From positions 248,001-312,000 of the forward strand of contig NZ_JAMXQV010000008.1 of assembly GCF_024703995.1 (NCBI RefSeq): 64,000 bases of DNA. Reading direction: 5' to 3'. Source of the DNA: Amycolatopsis iheyensis. Its GTDB lineage: Bacteria; Actinomycetota; Actinomycetes; Mycobacteriales; Pseudonocardiaceae. Numbering within the stretch: the stretch's first letter is position 1; every line of letters begins with the position of its first letter. A program made the position numbers and the translations under genes. The notes under the pieces were generated by a model. It ran no database searches, was not told the DNA's origin, and was given only the letters and a program-made list of their open reading frames with translations. Shown piece by piece: positions 16,094 through 23,794 of the stretch.

Positions 16094-16980
16094 GCAAGCT
16101 GCACCGTCCATTCGGGACGCTGTCCGACGACGCCGACCCGGTCCGGCTGACCCCGGACAGCGCGGGCTGGACCTACACCGGGCTACGGGTGCTTTCCCTG
16201 GCCCCGGGCGAGGTCCGGGTCCTGCACACCGGCGAGTTCGAGGCGTTCGTGCTGCCCCTGGCCGGGTCCGCGACCGTCCGGGTCGACGGGCAGGTCTTCG
16301 AGCTGCGGGGCCGGGAGTCGGTCTTCACGCGCGTGACGGACTTCGCCTACGTGCCGCGTGACGCCGAGGTCGAGTTGTCGACAGAGGACGGTCTGGAAGT
16401 CGCGCTGCCGATGGCGCGCTGCACGCGACGCCTCGACGCGAAGTACGGCCCGGCCGAGGACGTCCCGGTGGAGGTGCGCGGCGCCGGGCAGGCCACGCGG
16501 CAGGTGACCAACTTCGGCGTGCCGGGGGTGTGGGACCACGCCGACAAGCTGAACGCGTGCGAGCTGATCACGCCGGGCGGCAACTGGTCGTCGTACCCGC
16601 CGCACAAGCACGACGAGGCGAGCGAGTGCGAGGTCGTCAACGAGGAGATCTACTACTTCCGGATCGCCGGCCGCGACGGCGTGACCCCGGCACGCGAGGG
16701 CTTCGGCCTGCACCGGACCTACACCGCCGACGGCGAGCTGAACGAGGACGTCGCCGTGCGCGACCACGACGTCTTCCTGATCCCGTGCGGCTACCACGGT
16801 CCGTGCGTGGCCGCGCCCGGCTACCCGATGTACTACCTGAACGTCCTGGCCGGGCCGGCCGGCGAACGCTCGATGGCGTTCTGCGACGACCCCGCGCACG
16901 GCTGGATCCGCGACACCTGGGCTTCGCAGGACCTCGATCCGCGCTGCCCCGTGACGAGCCACGAAGGACGTGTGCAGTGA
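16090..16980 (+). CDS. iolB: 5-deoxy-glucuronate isomerase
   Basis: IolB isomerises 5-deoxy-D-glucuronate to 2-deoxy-5-keto-D-gluconate. The 296-aa protein is a two-domain cupin. The C-terminal half carries the metal-binding cluster in GGNWSSYPPHKHDEASECEV with EEIYYFRI, and a further histidine in IPCGYHGPCVAAPGYPMYYL. These are IolB signatures and the length fits. The start GTG overlaps the barrel gene stop and the end overlaps iolD. Confidence 0.95.
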   Translation: MSKLHRPFGTLSDDADPVRLTPDSAGWTYTGLRVLSLAPGEVRVLHTGEFEAFVLPLAGSATVRVDGQVFELRGRESVFTRVTDFAYVPRDAEVELSTEDGLEVALPMARCTRRLDAKYGPAEDVPVEVRGAGQATRQVTNFGVPGVWDHADKLNACELITPGGNWSSYPPHKHDEASECEVVNEEIYYFRIAGRDGVTPAREGFGLHRTYTADGELNEDVAVRDHDVFLIPCGYHGPCVAAPGYPMYYLNVLAGPAGERSMAFCDDPAHGWIRDTWASQDLDPRCPVTSHEGRVQ

Positions 16981-18812
16981 AGCTGACAACCGCGCAGGCG
17001 CTCGTCCGCTGGATTCTCGCGCAGCGCTCGGAAACCCTGGACGGGCGCGAAGTCCCGCTCTTCCCCGGCGTCTTCGCGATCTTCGGGCACGGCAACGTCC
17101 TCGGGCTCGGCACGGCGCTCGAAGAACACCGCGGCGAGCTCCCCGTCTGGCGCGGGCACACCGAGCAGGGCATGGCGCTCGCGGCGGTCGGCTACGCGAA
17201 GGCGACGCACCGGCGGCAGGTCGGCGTGGTGACGTCGTCGATCGGGCCCGGCGCGCTCAACATGGTCACCGCGGCCGGGGTCGCGCACGCGAACCGGCTG
17301 CCGGTGCTGTTGCTGCCGGGCGACACGTTCACCAGCCGCGCGCCGGATCCCGTGCTGCAGCAGATCGAGCCCTTCGGCGACGCGACCGCGACGGTCAACG
17401 ACGCCTTCCGCGCGGTGTCCCGGTACTTCGACCGGATCACCCGGCCCGAGCAGCTGCTCTCGACGTTGCCGCAGGTCGCGCGGGTGCTCACGGACCCGGC
17501 CGACGCCGGCCCGGTGGTCCTCGCGCTGCCGCAGGACGTCCAGGCGGAGACGTACGACTTCCCGGACGCCCTGTTCGAGCCGGTGACGCACCGGCCGCCG
17601 CGCCCGCGCCCCGATCGGCGTTCGGTCACCGAAGCGGCCGGCGTGCTGCGTGCGGCGAAACGGCCGCTGCTGGTGCTCGGCGGCGGCGTCCGGTACTCCG
17701 GCGCGGGCCGGCGCGCGCTGGACTTCGCGCAGCGCCACGGGATTCCCCTGGTCGAGACGACCGCGGGCCGGACGCTGGTTGCGCACGCCCACGAACTGCA
17801 CGCGGGTCCGCTGGGGATCACCGGCTCGACGTCGGCGAACGTCCTCGCGGCCGAGGCGGACGTCGTCCTCGCGATCGGGACGCGGCTGCAGGACTTCACC
17901 ACGGCGTCGTGGACGGTCTTCTCCCCCGACGTCCGCCTGGTCACGCTCAACGCGGCCCGGTTCGACGCGGTGAAGCACGGCGCGCTGCCGGTCGTCGGCG
18001 ACGCCGACGCGGGCCTGACGGACCTCGCGGCCCAGCTGGAGAGCTGGCGCGTCGACCCGTCGTGGACCGCGCGGGCCGCGGCCGAACGGGCGAAGTGGGA
18101 CGAGCACGTCGACTCGCTGCGCTCGGCCGCGGGCGCCGTCCCGTCGTACGCGCAGGTCGTGGGCGTGGTGAACGACCTGTCGGCGGCGGACGACTACGTC
18201 ATGACGGCGTCCGGCGGGCTGCCGGGTGAGCTGATCGGCGGCTGGCGCGGGTCCGGCTCGGTGTCGATGGACGTCGAGTACGGCTTCTCGTGCATGGGTT
18301 ACGAGCTTTCGGGTGCGTGGGGCGCGGCGATCGCGCACCCGGGTCTCGTCACGACGCTGCTGGGCGACGGCTCGTACCTGATGCTGAACTCGGAGCTGTT
18401 CTCGGCGGCCTTCGCGGGGCACCCGTTCGTCGCGGTGGTGTGCGACAACGACGGCTACGCGGTGATCGCGCGGCTCCAGCAGGGGCAGGGTGGCAAGCCG
18501 TTCAACAACTTCTACGCCGACTGCACGACTTCGCACGCTTCGCCGCCCCGAGTCGACTTCGCGCGTCACGCCGAATCCCTGGGCTGCCTGGTCTTCGAAG
18601 TGTCCACTGTGGACGCACTGCGCACGGCGTATGCCGACGCGCGCGCGGCGGCGGTGGCCGAGCGGCGGCCCGCGGTCGTCGTGGTGAGGACACAGCCGTC
18701 GGCGTGGACGGAAGCGGGCGCCTGGTGGGAGGTCGGGGTGCCGGAGCACCTGGCGGGTCGTGACGCGTACGACCGCGAGAAGCCCGGGCAGGTCCGCTAC
18801 CTGCGGTCCTGA
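16977..18812 (+). CDS. iolD: 3D-(3,5/4)-trihydroxycyclohexane-1,2-dione acylhydrolase
   Basis: IolD opens the ring of the dione to 5-deoxy-glucuronate using thiamine diphosphate. The 611-aa product has the three-domain ThDP enzyme layout: an N-terminal pyrimidine-binding domain with the activating glutamate in RGHTEQGMALAAVG, a central domain (VLGGGVRYSGAG), and a C-terminal pyrophosphate domain with the GDGSYLMLNSELFSA magnesium motif. GTG at 16977 overlaps the iolB stop. The 3' end overlaps the convergent Lrp gene by 16 bp. It is the last gene of the operon, and iolA is not linked. Confidence 0.95.
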   Translation: MKLTTAQALVRWILAQRSETLDGREVPLFPGVFAIFGHGNVLGLGTALEEHRGELPVWRGHTEQGMALAAVGYAKATHRRQVGVVTSSIGPGALNMVTAAGVAHANRLPVLLLPGDTFTSRAPDPVLQQIEPFGDATATVNDAFRAVSRYFDRITRPEQLLSTLPQVARVLTDPADAGPVVLALPQDVQAETYDFPDALFEPVTHRPPRPRPDRRSVTEAAGVLRAAKRPLLVLGGGVRYSGAGRRALDFAQRHGIPLVETTAGRTLVAHAHELHAGPLGITGSTSANVLAAEADVVLAIGTRLQDFTTASWTVFSPDVRLVTLNAARFDAVKHGALPVVGDADAGLTDLAAQLESWRVDPSWTARAAAERAKWDEHVDSLRSAAGAVPSYAQVVGVVNDLSAADDYVMTASGGLPGELIGGWRGSGSVSMDVEYGFSCMGYELSGAWGAAIAHPGLVTTLLGDGSYLMLNSELFSAAFAGHPFVAVVCDNDGYAVIARLQQGQGGKPFNNFYADCTTSHASPPRVDFARHAESLGCLVFEVSTVDALRTAYADARAAAVAERRPAVVVVRTQPSAWTEAGAWWEVGVPEHLAGRDAYDREKPGQVRYLRS

Positions 18813-19729
18813 GCCGGGGCGAACCGCTTGGTGTACGCGCTGACCGTCGCCGTCTCGAGGCGGTCGACGCCGGGCACCGCGCCGATCCGTTCGGTGACGT
18901 AGGCGTAGAGGTCGTCCGGGGTCCGGCAGACCAAGACGGCCACGAGGTTGTGGCTGCCGGTCGTCGCGGCGACGTGCGCGGTCTCGTCGTCGGCGGCGAG
19001 GGCCTCGGCGACGGCCGTGACCCGCGCCGGAGCCACGGCGAGCCAGGCCAGGCACTGGGTCGGGTACCCGTACAACGCCGGGTCGACCTCGACGTGGAAC
19101 CGCAACCGGCCCGCGCGGCGCAGCTCGTCCAGCCGCCGCCGCACCGCCGACTCGGACCAGCCGACGCGGCCCGCGAGGTCGGCGAAGGCCGCCCGGCCGT
19201 CGGCGGCCAGGGCCGGGAGCAACCGCCGGTCCAGGTCCGTCGGCTCGACCGGCGCCGGCTCGGCGGCGGGCTCCCGCAGGGCGGCGATCTGCTCGGCGGT
19301 CAGCGCGGACGTCCGGCCCGGCCACCAGCCGTCCATCAGGGACCGCAGGATCTGCTGGGCGCGGACGTCGGTGACGTGCGGGTGCCGGCTCAGCTCGGCC
19401 AGCGGCGCGGACGTGCGCAGCAGGCAGGCGAGCTCGGTGTCGCCGGACAGGCGTGTCACCCACGCGGTGTCCACGCGCTCGGCCAGGACCGCCGCGAGCG
19501 CCGCGGCGCCGTGCGGGAGGACACGCAGCCGCACGAGCCAGTCCGAGCGGCCGTGGGGCACCGCGCTGACCCGCACGGCACCGGCTTTGCGAAGACGCGT
19601 GAAGCGGCGGGCGAGCGTGCGGTCCGAGACGTCGAGGACGGCCGCGACCCGGCTGAATGGCACCCGCGCGTCCAGCTGCAGCGCGTGCAGCAGCTGCCGG
19701 TCGAGCGCGTCCAGGCTGACGGAATCCAC
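18797..19729 (-). CDS. Tandem-duplicated AsnC/Lrp-family regulator
   Basis: The 310-aa protein contains two consecutive Lrp modules. The first helix-turn-helix is near residues 4-48 (LDALDRQLLHALQLDARVPF, SDRTLARRFTRLRKAG) and is followed by a degenerate ligand domain. The second is near residues 155-205 (DLDRRLLPALAADGRAAF, SESAVRRRLDELRRAG) with a complete effector domain. Single Lrp proteins are about 150 aa, so this is a fused duplication, a form common in actinobacteria. GTG at 19729 puts the first helix at the usual distance. It is divergent from the VOC gene at 19815, which may be its target. Confidence 0.9.
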   Translation of the reverse strand: MDSVSLDALDRQLLHALQLDARVPFSRVAAVLDVSDRTLARRFTRLRKAGAVRVSAVPHGRSDWLVRLRVLPHGAAALAAVLAERVDTAWVTRLSGDTELACLLRTSAPLAELSRHPHVTDVRAQQILRSLMDGWWPGRTSALTAEQIAALREPAAEPAPVEPTDLDRRLLPALAADGRAAFADLAGRVGWSESAVRRRLDELRRAGRLRFHVEVDPALYGYPTQCLAWLAVAPARVTAVAEALAADDETAHVAATTGSHNLVAVLVCRTPDDLYAYVTERIGAVPGVDRLETATVSAYTKRFAPAQDRR

Positions 19730-19814
19730 CCGGCCAGGATAGGTGCGCGCCGGATTCCGGCGTGGCCGCTCCGGCGGCAGGCTTCCGCACGGGAGCCCGG
19801 GCGAAGCTCGGCCC

Positions 19815-20486
19815 ATGACCATCACCGGCTTTCACCACACGGGGATCGTGACCCGCGACCTCGACGGCCTGGCCGCGCGCTACGCCGGGCTCGGGTTCAC
19901 CGTGAGCCCGCGCTCCCGGCACCTGCTGAGCACCGCACCCGGCGAGCCGCCCGTGCCGAGCTGCACCGCGAACCAGTGCGTCTACTTCGAGAACGCCTAC
20001 ATCGAGCTGCTCGGCATCGTCGACGACACCGCACCGGATCCCTGGCACGCGCGGGAAATGGGCACCGGCTTCCGGATCCTCAACTTCGCAACACCCGACG
20101 CCGCGGCGCTCTCCTTCGACGGCATCCCCACTTCGGGTGTCCTCGACCTCGAACGCGACGTCGAGGACGGCGGCACACTGCGCGCGCGGGCCGTGCACCT
20201 CGACCCGCGCTCGACGCCGGAGGGGTACATCGGCGTCGCCCAGCACCTGACGCGGGAGCACACGCGCGCCGTCGAGCACCCGAACGGCGCCCGGCGCCTG
20301 GCGGCGGTCCGCATCACCGCCGCCGACTTCGACACGACCGTGGATCGGTACGCCCGCGTGCTCGGCGTGCCGCCCACACCGGTGTTCACCGTGGGCGACG
20401 CCCGGCTGGAGATCGTCCCCGGCCCGGTGTCACGGCTGGAATCGATGACCGTCGCGGGTGACGGCGCCGACCTGGAGCTGACATGA
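19815..20486 (+). CDS. VOC / glyoxalase-like domain protein
   Basis: The 223-aa protein opens with GFHHTGIVTRDLDGLAARYA, the first beta-alpha-beta unit of the vicinal oxygen chelate fold. It continues with CVYFENAYIELLGIVDD, where the glutamate would be a metal ligand. The second half repeats the pattern weakly (RRLAAVRITAADFDTTVDRY). It resembles the glyoxalase-like domain of larger VOC proteins of unknown substrate. It is coupled to the DoxX-like gene by ATGA and is divergent from the Lrp regulator. Confidence 0.8.
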   Translation: MTITGFHHTGIVTRDLDGLAARYAGLGFTVSPRSRHLLSTAPGEPPVPSCTANQCVYFENAYIELLGIVDDTAPDPWHAREMGTGFRILNFATPDAAALSFDGIPTSGVLDLERDVEDGGTLRARAVHLDPRSTPEGYIGVAQHLTREHTRAVEHPNGARRLAAVRITAADFDTTVDRYARVLGVPPTPVFTVGDARLEIVPGPVSRLESMTVAGDGADLELT

Positions 20487-20971
20487 CTCTCGCCGTGTTC
20501 GCGGTCGCGAGCCTCCTGTTCCGGTTGCGGTTCCCGTGGCGGATCGCCGCCGCGCACGGGCTCGCGGTGATGCTCGTGATGACGGCGTCCGCGCACTTCG
20601 CCCCGAGCGGTCTCGGGTTCATGCCCGGCCACGACGACCTCACGGCGATGGTGCCGCCGTTCGTGCCGGTCCCGTCGCTGACCGTGTACGCGACCGGCGT
20701 GCTGGAGCTGCTCGGCGCGCTGGGGTTGGTGCTCCCCCGGACGCGTCCGGCGGCCGGGTGGTGCCTCGCCGCGTTGTTCGTCTGCCTGCTCCCGGCGAAC
20801 ATCCACGCCGCGGACGTGCCGCTGTGGTTCCGGATCCCGGAGCAGCTGGTCTACCCCGTGGTCGCGGTGGCCGCGGCGCGGACCCGCGGCCGCAGGGTGA
20901 AGCCGCTGGGCTTGAGCGTCAAGGACTCCACGATCTCGAGCTCGTACGACGGGTCGACGTCGAAGTCGTAG
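20483..20971 (+). CDS. DoxX-like membrane protein
   Basis: The 162-aa protein has four hydrophobic segments and the DoxX-like features ASAHFAPSG, MVPPFVPVPSLTVYATGVLE and LGALGLVLPRTRPAAGWCLA. DoxX proteins are small membrane proteins of uncertain function often next to oxidoreductases. It is coupled to the VOC gene. The last about 40 codons overlap the convergent P450 gene by 121 bp. The final 27 residues are hydrophilic and probably a read-through tail antisense to the conserved P450 C-terminus. Confidence 0.75.
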   Translation: MTLAVFAVASLLFRLRFPWRIAAAHGLAVMLVMTASAHFAPSGLGFMPGHDDLTAMVPPFVPVPSLTVYATGVLELLGALGLVLPRTRPAAGWCLAALFVCLLPANIHAADVPLWFRIPEQLVYPVVAVAAARTRGRRVKPLGLSVKDSTISSSYDGSTSKS

Positions 20972-22221
20972 CGCTGCAGCACGATCCCGAGCGCCAGCAC
21001 GGCTTCGTGCAGCGCGAACTGGCGGCCGATGCAGGCGCGCTCGCCCGTCCCGAACGGCTTGTACGCCTGCGCCGGCCGCTTCTTCACCGCGGCGGGCTCG
21101 AACCGGTCCGGGTCGAACCGCTCCGGGTCCGGCCAGGCCGCGGGATCGCGGTGCACCAGCGGGAGCGGCACGATCACCCAGTCCCCCTTGCGCATGCGGT
21201 GCTTCCCGCCGAGCACGACGTCTTCGCGTGCTTCGCGCGAGTAGCCGGGCGCGGTCGGCCAGAGCCGCATCGCCTCGTCGAGGCAGCGACGCACGTAACG
21301 CAGCTTCGCGACGTCGCCGAAGTCGGGCTCGCGGTCGCCCCACACCGCGTCGACCTCGGCGCGGGCCTTCGCCAGCAGCTCGGGGTGCCGTGTGAGGTAG
21401 TACAACGCGAACGACAGCGCGCCCGACGTCGTCTCGTGGCCGGCGACGACGAACGTGATGGCCTGGTTGCGGATGTTGACCGGGTCCAGGCGCTCCCCCG
21501 TCGTCGGGTGGCCTTCGGTGAGCATCAGGTCGAGGAGGTTCTCCGAGCCCTCGCGGGCTTCGATGACCTCGTCGACCAGGTTCGTCATGGTCGCGATGTC
21601 GGCCCGGTTCTGCTCGGCCGTCCCGGCGAACGCGCGTCGCACGAACGGGAGCTTGACGTTCTGCAGCTGCGCGTACCGCAGCGCGCGGATCATCGCCGTG
21701 ACGAACGGGTGCGGCTCGGCGCGCTCGAACGAGCCGAACCGGTAGCCGAAGCCGGCGAGGCCGATCGTCTCCAGCGTCAGCCGCGTCATGTCGGCGGCGA
21801 CGTCGACCGGGCCCGCTGCCGCGTCCCAGGCCGCGGTCAGCTCGCGGGCCGCGTCGAGCATCACCGGGTGGTAGCGGCGCATGGCCTCGGCGGAGAAGGC
21901 CGGCTGCAGGATGTCGTGCGCGAGCCGCCAGTTCGGCTCGTGGGTGTGCGCGGTGAACAGGCCGTCGCCGGCCACCGCGCGCAGGTTCTCGATGCCCAGC
22001 CCGACGTGCTTGCCGAACTTCGTCTCGTCGTTCAGCTCGGTGACCAGGTCGACGCCGCCGACGAAGACGATCTCGAAGCCGAAGATCTTGCGCGTGAAGA
22101 TCGGGCCCAGGCGCCGGCCGAGGCGCAGGGTGTCCTGCAGCGGCGTGCGCGGGTTGGCACCGATCAGGTCGCCGATCACCGGCAGCCGGCCCGGCCGGTG
22201 CGGAAGCGTGCTGGTGTCCAC
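20851..22221 (-). CDS. Stand-alone CYP102-like cytochrome P450 (heme domain only)
   Basis: The 456-aa protein matches remembered sequence of the P450 BM3 heme domain along its length: GDGLFTAHTHEPNWRLAHDI, MTRLTLETIGLAGFGYRF, the I-helix AGHETTSGALSFALYYL (residues 260-276), ExxR at E316-R319 within RLWPTAP, the heme loop FGTGERACIG with Cys397, then QFALHEA. The CYP102 reductase domain is absent. The protein ends shortly after SLTLKPSGFTLRPR, so it needs separate redox partners, none of which is nearby. Fatty-acid hydroxylation is the family activity and only an inference here. GTG at 22221 lies 8 bp from a perfect palindrome shared with a divergent TetR regulator. Confidence 0.93.
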   Translation of the reverse strand: MDTSTLPHRPGRLPVIGDLIGANPRTPLQDTLRLGRRLGPIFTRKIFGFEIVFVGGVDLVTELNDETKFGKHVGLGIENLRAVAGDGLFTAHTHEPNWRLAHDILQPAFSAEAMRRYHPVMLDAARELTAAWDAAAGPVDVAADMTRLTLETIGLAGFGYRFGSFERAEPHPFVTAMIRALRYAQLQNVKLPFVRRAFAGTAEQNRADIATMTNLVDEVIEAREGSENLLDLMLTEGHPTTGERLDPVNIRNQAITFVVAGHETTSGALSFALYYLTRHPELLAKARAEVDAVWGDREPDFGDVAKLRYVRRCLDEAMRLWPTAPGYSREAREDVVLGGKHRMRKGDWVIVPLPLVHRDPAAWPDPERFDPDRFEPAAVKKRPAQAYKPFGTGERACIGRQFALHEAVLALGIVLQRYDFDVDPSYELEIVESLTLKPSGFTLRPRVRAAATATTG

Positions 22222-22229
22222 GACGTACC

Positions 22230-22255
22230 CCCTATTGAACCCGCATTCAATAGGG
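22230..22255. promoter_or_regulatory. 26-bp palindromic operator candidate between P450 and TetR genes
   Basis: CCCTATTGAA at 22230-22239 and TTCAATAGGG at 22246-22255 are perfect 10-bp arms around CCCGCA. The proximal arm merges with the P450 ribosome-binding region. The layout matches TetR-family sites, and P450 BM3 of Bacillus is itself controlled by the TetR-family repressor BM3R1 through a palindrome. Confidence 0.8.
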
Positions 22256-22269
22256 TCACGATCCCCCGC

Positions 22270-22289
22270 TACTGAACCCGTGTCAAGTA
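22270..22289. promoter_or_regulatory. Second, degenerate copy of the TetR operator
   Basis: TACTGAA-CCCGTG-TCAAGTA at 22270-22289 repeats the core TATTGAA-CCCGCA-TTCAATA of the upstream palindrome with the same 7-6-7 spacing but imperfect arms (5 of 7 pairs). It lies 10 bp before the TetR start and would suit autoregulation. Confidence 0.45.
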
Positions 22290-22299
22290 AGCTCGGGCG

Positions 22300-22872
22300 A
22301 TGCGGACGAGGCTGAGCACCGAGCAGCGGCGCGCCCAGCTCCTGACCATCGGGGCCGGGCTGTTCGCGAACCGGCCGTACGACGAGGTGTGGATCGAGGA
22401 GGTCGCCGAGATCGCGCAGGTCTCACGCGGCCTGCTGTACCACTACTTCCCCACCAAGAAGGACTTCTTCGCGTCGATCGTCCGCGCGCAACGCGACCAG
22501 CTGCTGGCGATGAGCGAGCCCGACCCGGCGCTGCCGGTGGCGGAGCAGCTGCGGGCCGGGCTCGACGTGTACCTCGAGTTCGCGCGCACGCACCCCGACG
22601 GCTATCGCATCGTGCACCGCGCCGCCGGGGCCGCCGACCGCGAGATCCGGGAGATCCGCGAGGCCGGGATGGCCGCGAACGCGTCCCGCATCCTCGACGC
22701 GCTGAGCGTGCTGACGCCGGTCACCGAGGTGACGCGGCTGGCCGTGCGCGGCTGGCTGACGTTCGTCGCGACGACCATCCTCGACTGGCTCGACCAGCCG
22801 ACGGTCACCCAGGACGAGCTGCGCGACCTCGGCGTCCGGACGTTGTTCGCGGCGGTCGGGGTCACCCCGTGA
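22300..22872 (+). CDS. TetR-family regulator divergent from the P450
   Basis: The 190-aa protein has a typical TetR DNA-binding domain (QLLTIGAGLFANRPYDEVWI, then VSRGLLYHYFPTKKDFFASI, about residues 12-60) and an all-helical effector domain. The position and the shared palindrome argue that it controls the CYP102-like P450 and itself, possibly in response to fatty acids as for BM3R1. I see no close sequence likeness to BM3R1 beyond the family. The 3' end overlaps the convergent propeller gene by 11 bp. Confidence 0.92.
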   Translation: MRTRLSTEQRRAQLLTIGAGLFANRPYDEVWIEEVAEIAQVSRGLLYHYFPTKKDFFASIVRAQRDQLLAMSEPDPALPVAEQLRAGLDVYLEFARTHPDGYRIVHRAAGAADREIREIREAGMAANASRILDALSVLTPVTEVTRLAVRGWLTFVATTILDWLDQPTVTQDELRDLGVRTLFAAVGVTP

Positions 22873-23794
22873 CGGCGGGCGAAGCGGCGCCCTGGACGAG
22901 TTCGCGCGGGGCGCCGGAGCCGTCCGCCGGGACCGCCCAGACGGCGTTGTCCCGTCCGTAGAGGACGGTGTGGTCGTCCTGCCACAGGGCTTGGTCGTCG
23001 ACGCTCCGCTGTTCCGCCAGCTCGGTTTCCTTCAGCGTCTTGAGGTCGAGGACCGAGAGCCGCCAGACGCCGTCGCCGACCTTCTTCTTGAAGGCGACCC
23101 GGGTGGCGTCCGGGGACAGCGACGGGCATTCGACGTTCTCCCGGATCGCCTTCCCGCGGTAGCGCTTGTAGTCGGCTTCGACGAGGTAGGTCTTGCCCTT
23201 GCTGCCGAGGGTCGCGTAGAAGCGATTGCCGTCGGGGGCGAAGGTGATGCCCCAGTAGTTGACGTCGGCGGCGAAGTAGCGCTGGTCGTCGACGAACACC
23301 GGCAGTTCTTCGATCGTCTTGACGAGCCGTCCGGTGTCCACTTCGTACAGTCCGGCGCGGGTCGAGAAGCCTGTCTGCGCGTAGGAGTCGCCGGTCACGA
23401 AGAGCGTCCAGTCGACGCGCTTGCCGTCCGGGGAGACCCGGGCGCGGCTGGGTGTGCCCGGCAGTTTCTCGGTGTGGCGGACGGCGAGGTGGTCGTCGAG
23501 GACGAGGACGTCGGTGACCGCGGGCAGCGTCCCCGGCCGGACGGCCAGGCACACCGCAGTCTGCTTCGCGACGGCGAACCGGTCGCACTTGAGACCGCTG
23601 AGGCGGCGTTCCTGCTGGGTGACGACGCCGATCCGGCCGGTGGCCGTGTCGCGGAAGAACAGCTGACCGGGGCTCAGCGTGAGCTGGGCGGCCGGTTCGG
23701 CAGCCGCGGTGTCGTGGCGGGCGCTCAGGGTGTAACCGACGGCCGCGGCGACCAGCAGTGCGGTTCCGCCGAGGGCGAGGACGAGTCTTTTCAC
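22862..23794 (-). CDS. Membrane-anchored TolB-like beta-propeller protein
   Basis: The 310-aa protein begins with KRLVLALGGTALLVAAAVGY, a signal anchor. Repeated strands with TolB-type SPDG motifs follow (RVSPDGKRVDW, FAPDGNRFYATL, SLSPDATRVAF). It is probably exported and held at the membrane, and its ligand is unknown. GTG at 23794 overlaps the stop of the MFS gene upstream (GTGA), making it the third gene of a metallophosphatase-MFS-propeller operon. Confidence 0.75.
   Translation of the reverse strand: MKRLVLALGGTALLVAAAVGYTLSARHDTAAAEPAAQLTLSPGQLFFRDTATGRIGVVTQQERRLSGLKCDRFAVAKQTAVCLAVRPGTLPAVTDVLVLDDHLAVRHTEKLPGTPSRARVSPDGKRVDWTLFVTGDSYAQTGFSTRAGLYEVDTGRLVKTIEELPVFVDDQRYFAADVNYWGITFAPDGNRFYATLGSKGKTYLVEADYKRYRGKAIRENVECPSLSPDATRVAFKKKVGDGVWRLSVLDLKTLKETELAEQRSVDDQALWQDDHTVLYGRDNAVWAVPADGSGAPRELVQGAASPAVTG

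Noticed and set aside
16833..20279. Very long open frame (over 1,100 codons) on the minus strand antisense to iolB, iolD and neighbours
   Set aside because: It is an artefact of third-position GC bias. The translation is Arg/Gly/Pro/Asp-rich without any family pattern, while the opposite strand carries well-recognised enzymes.
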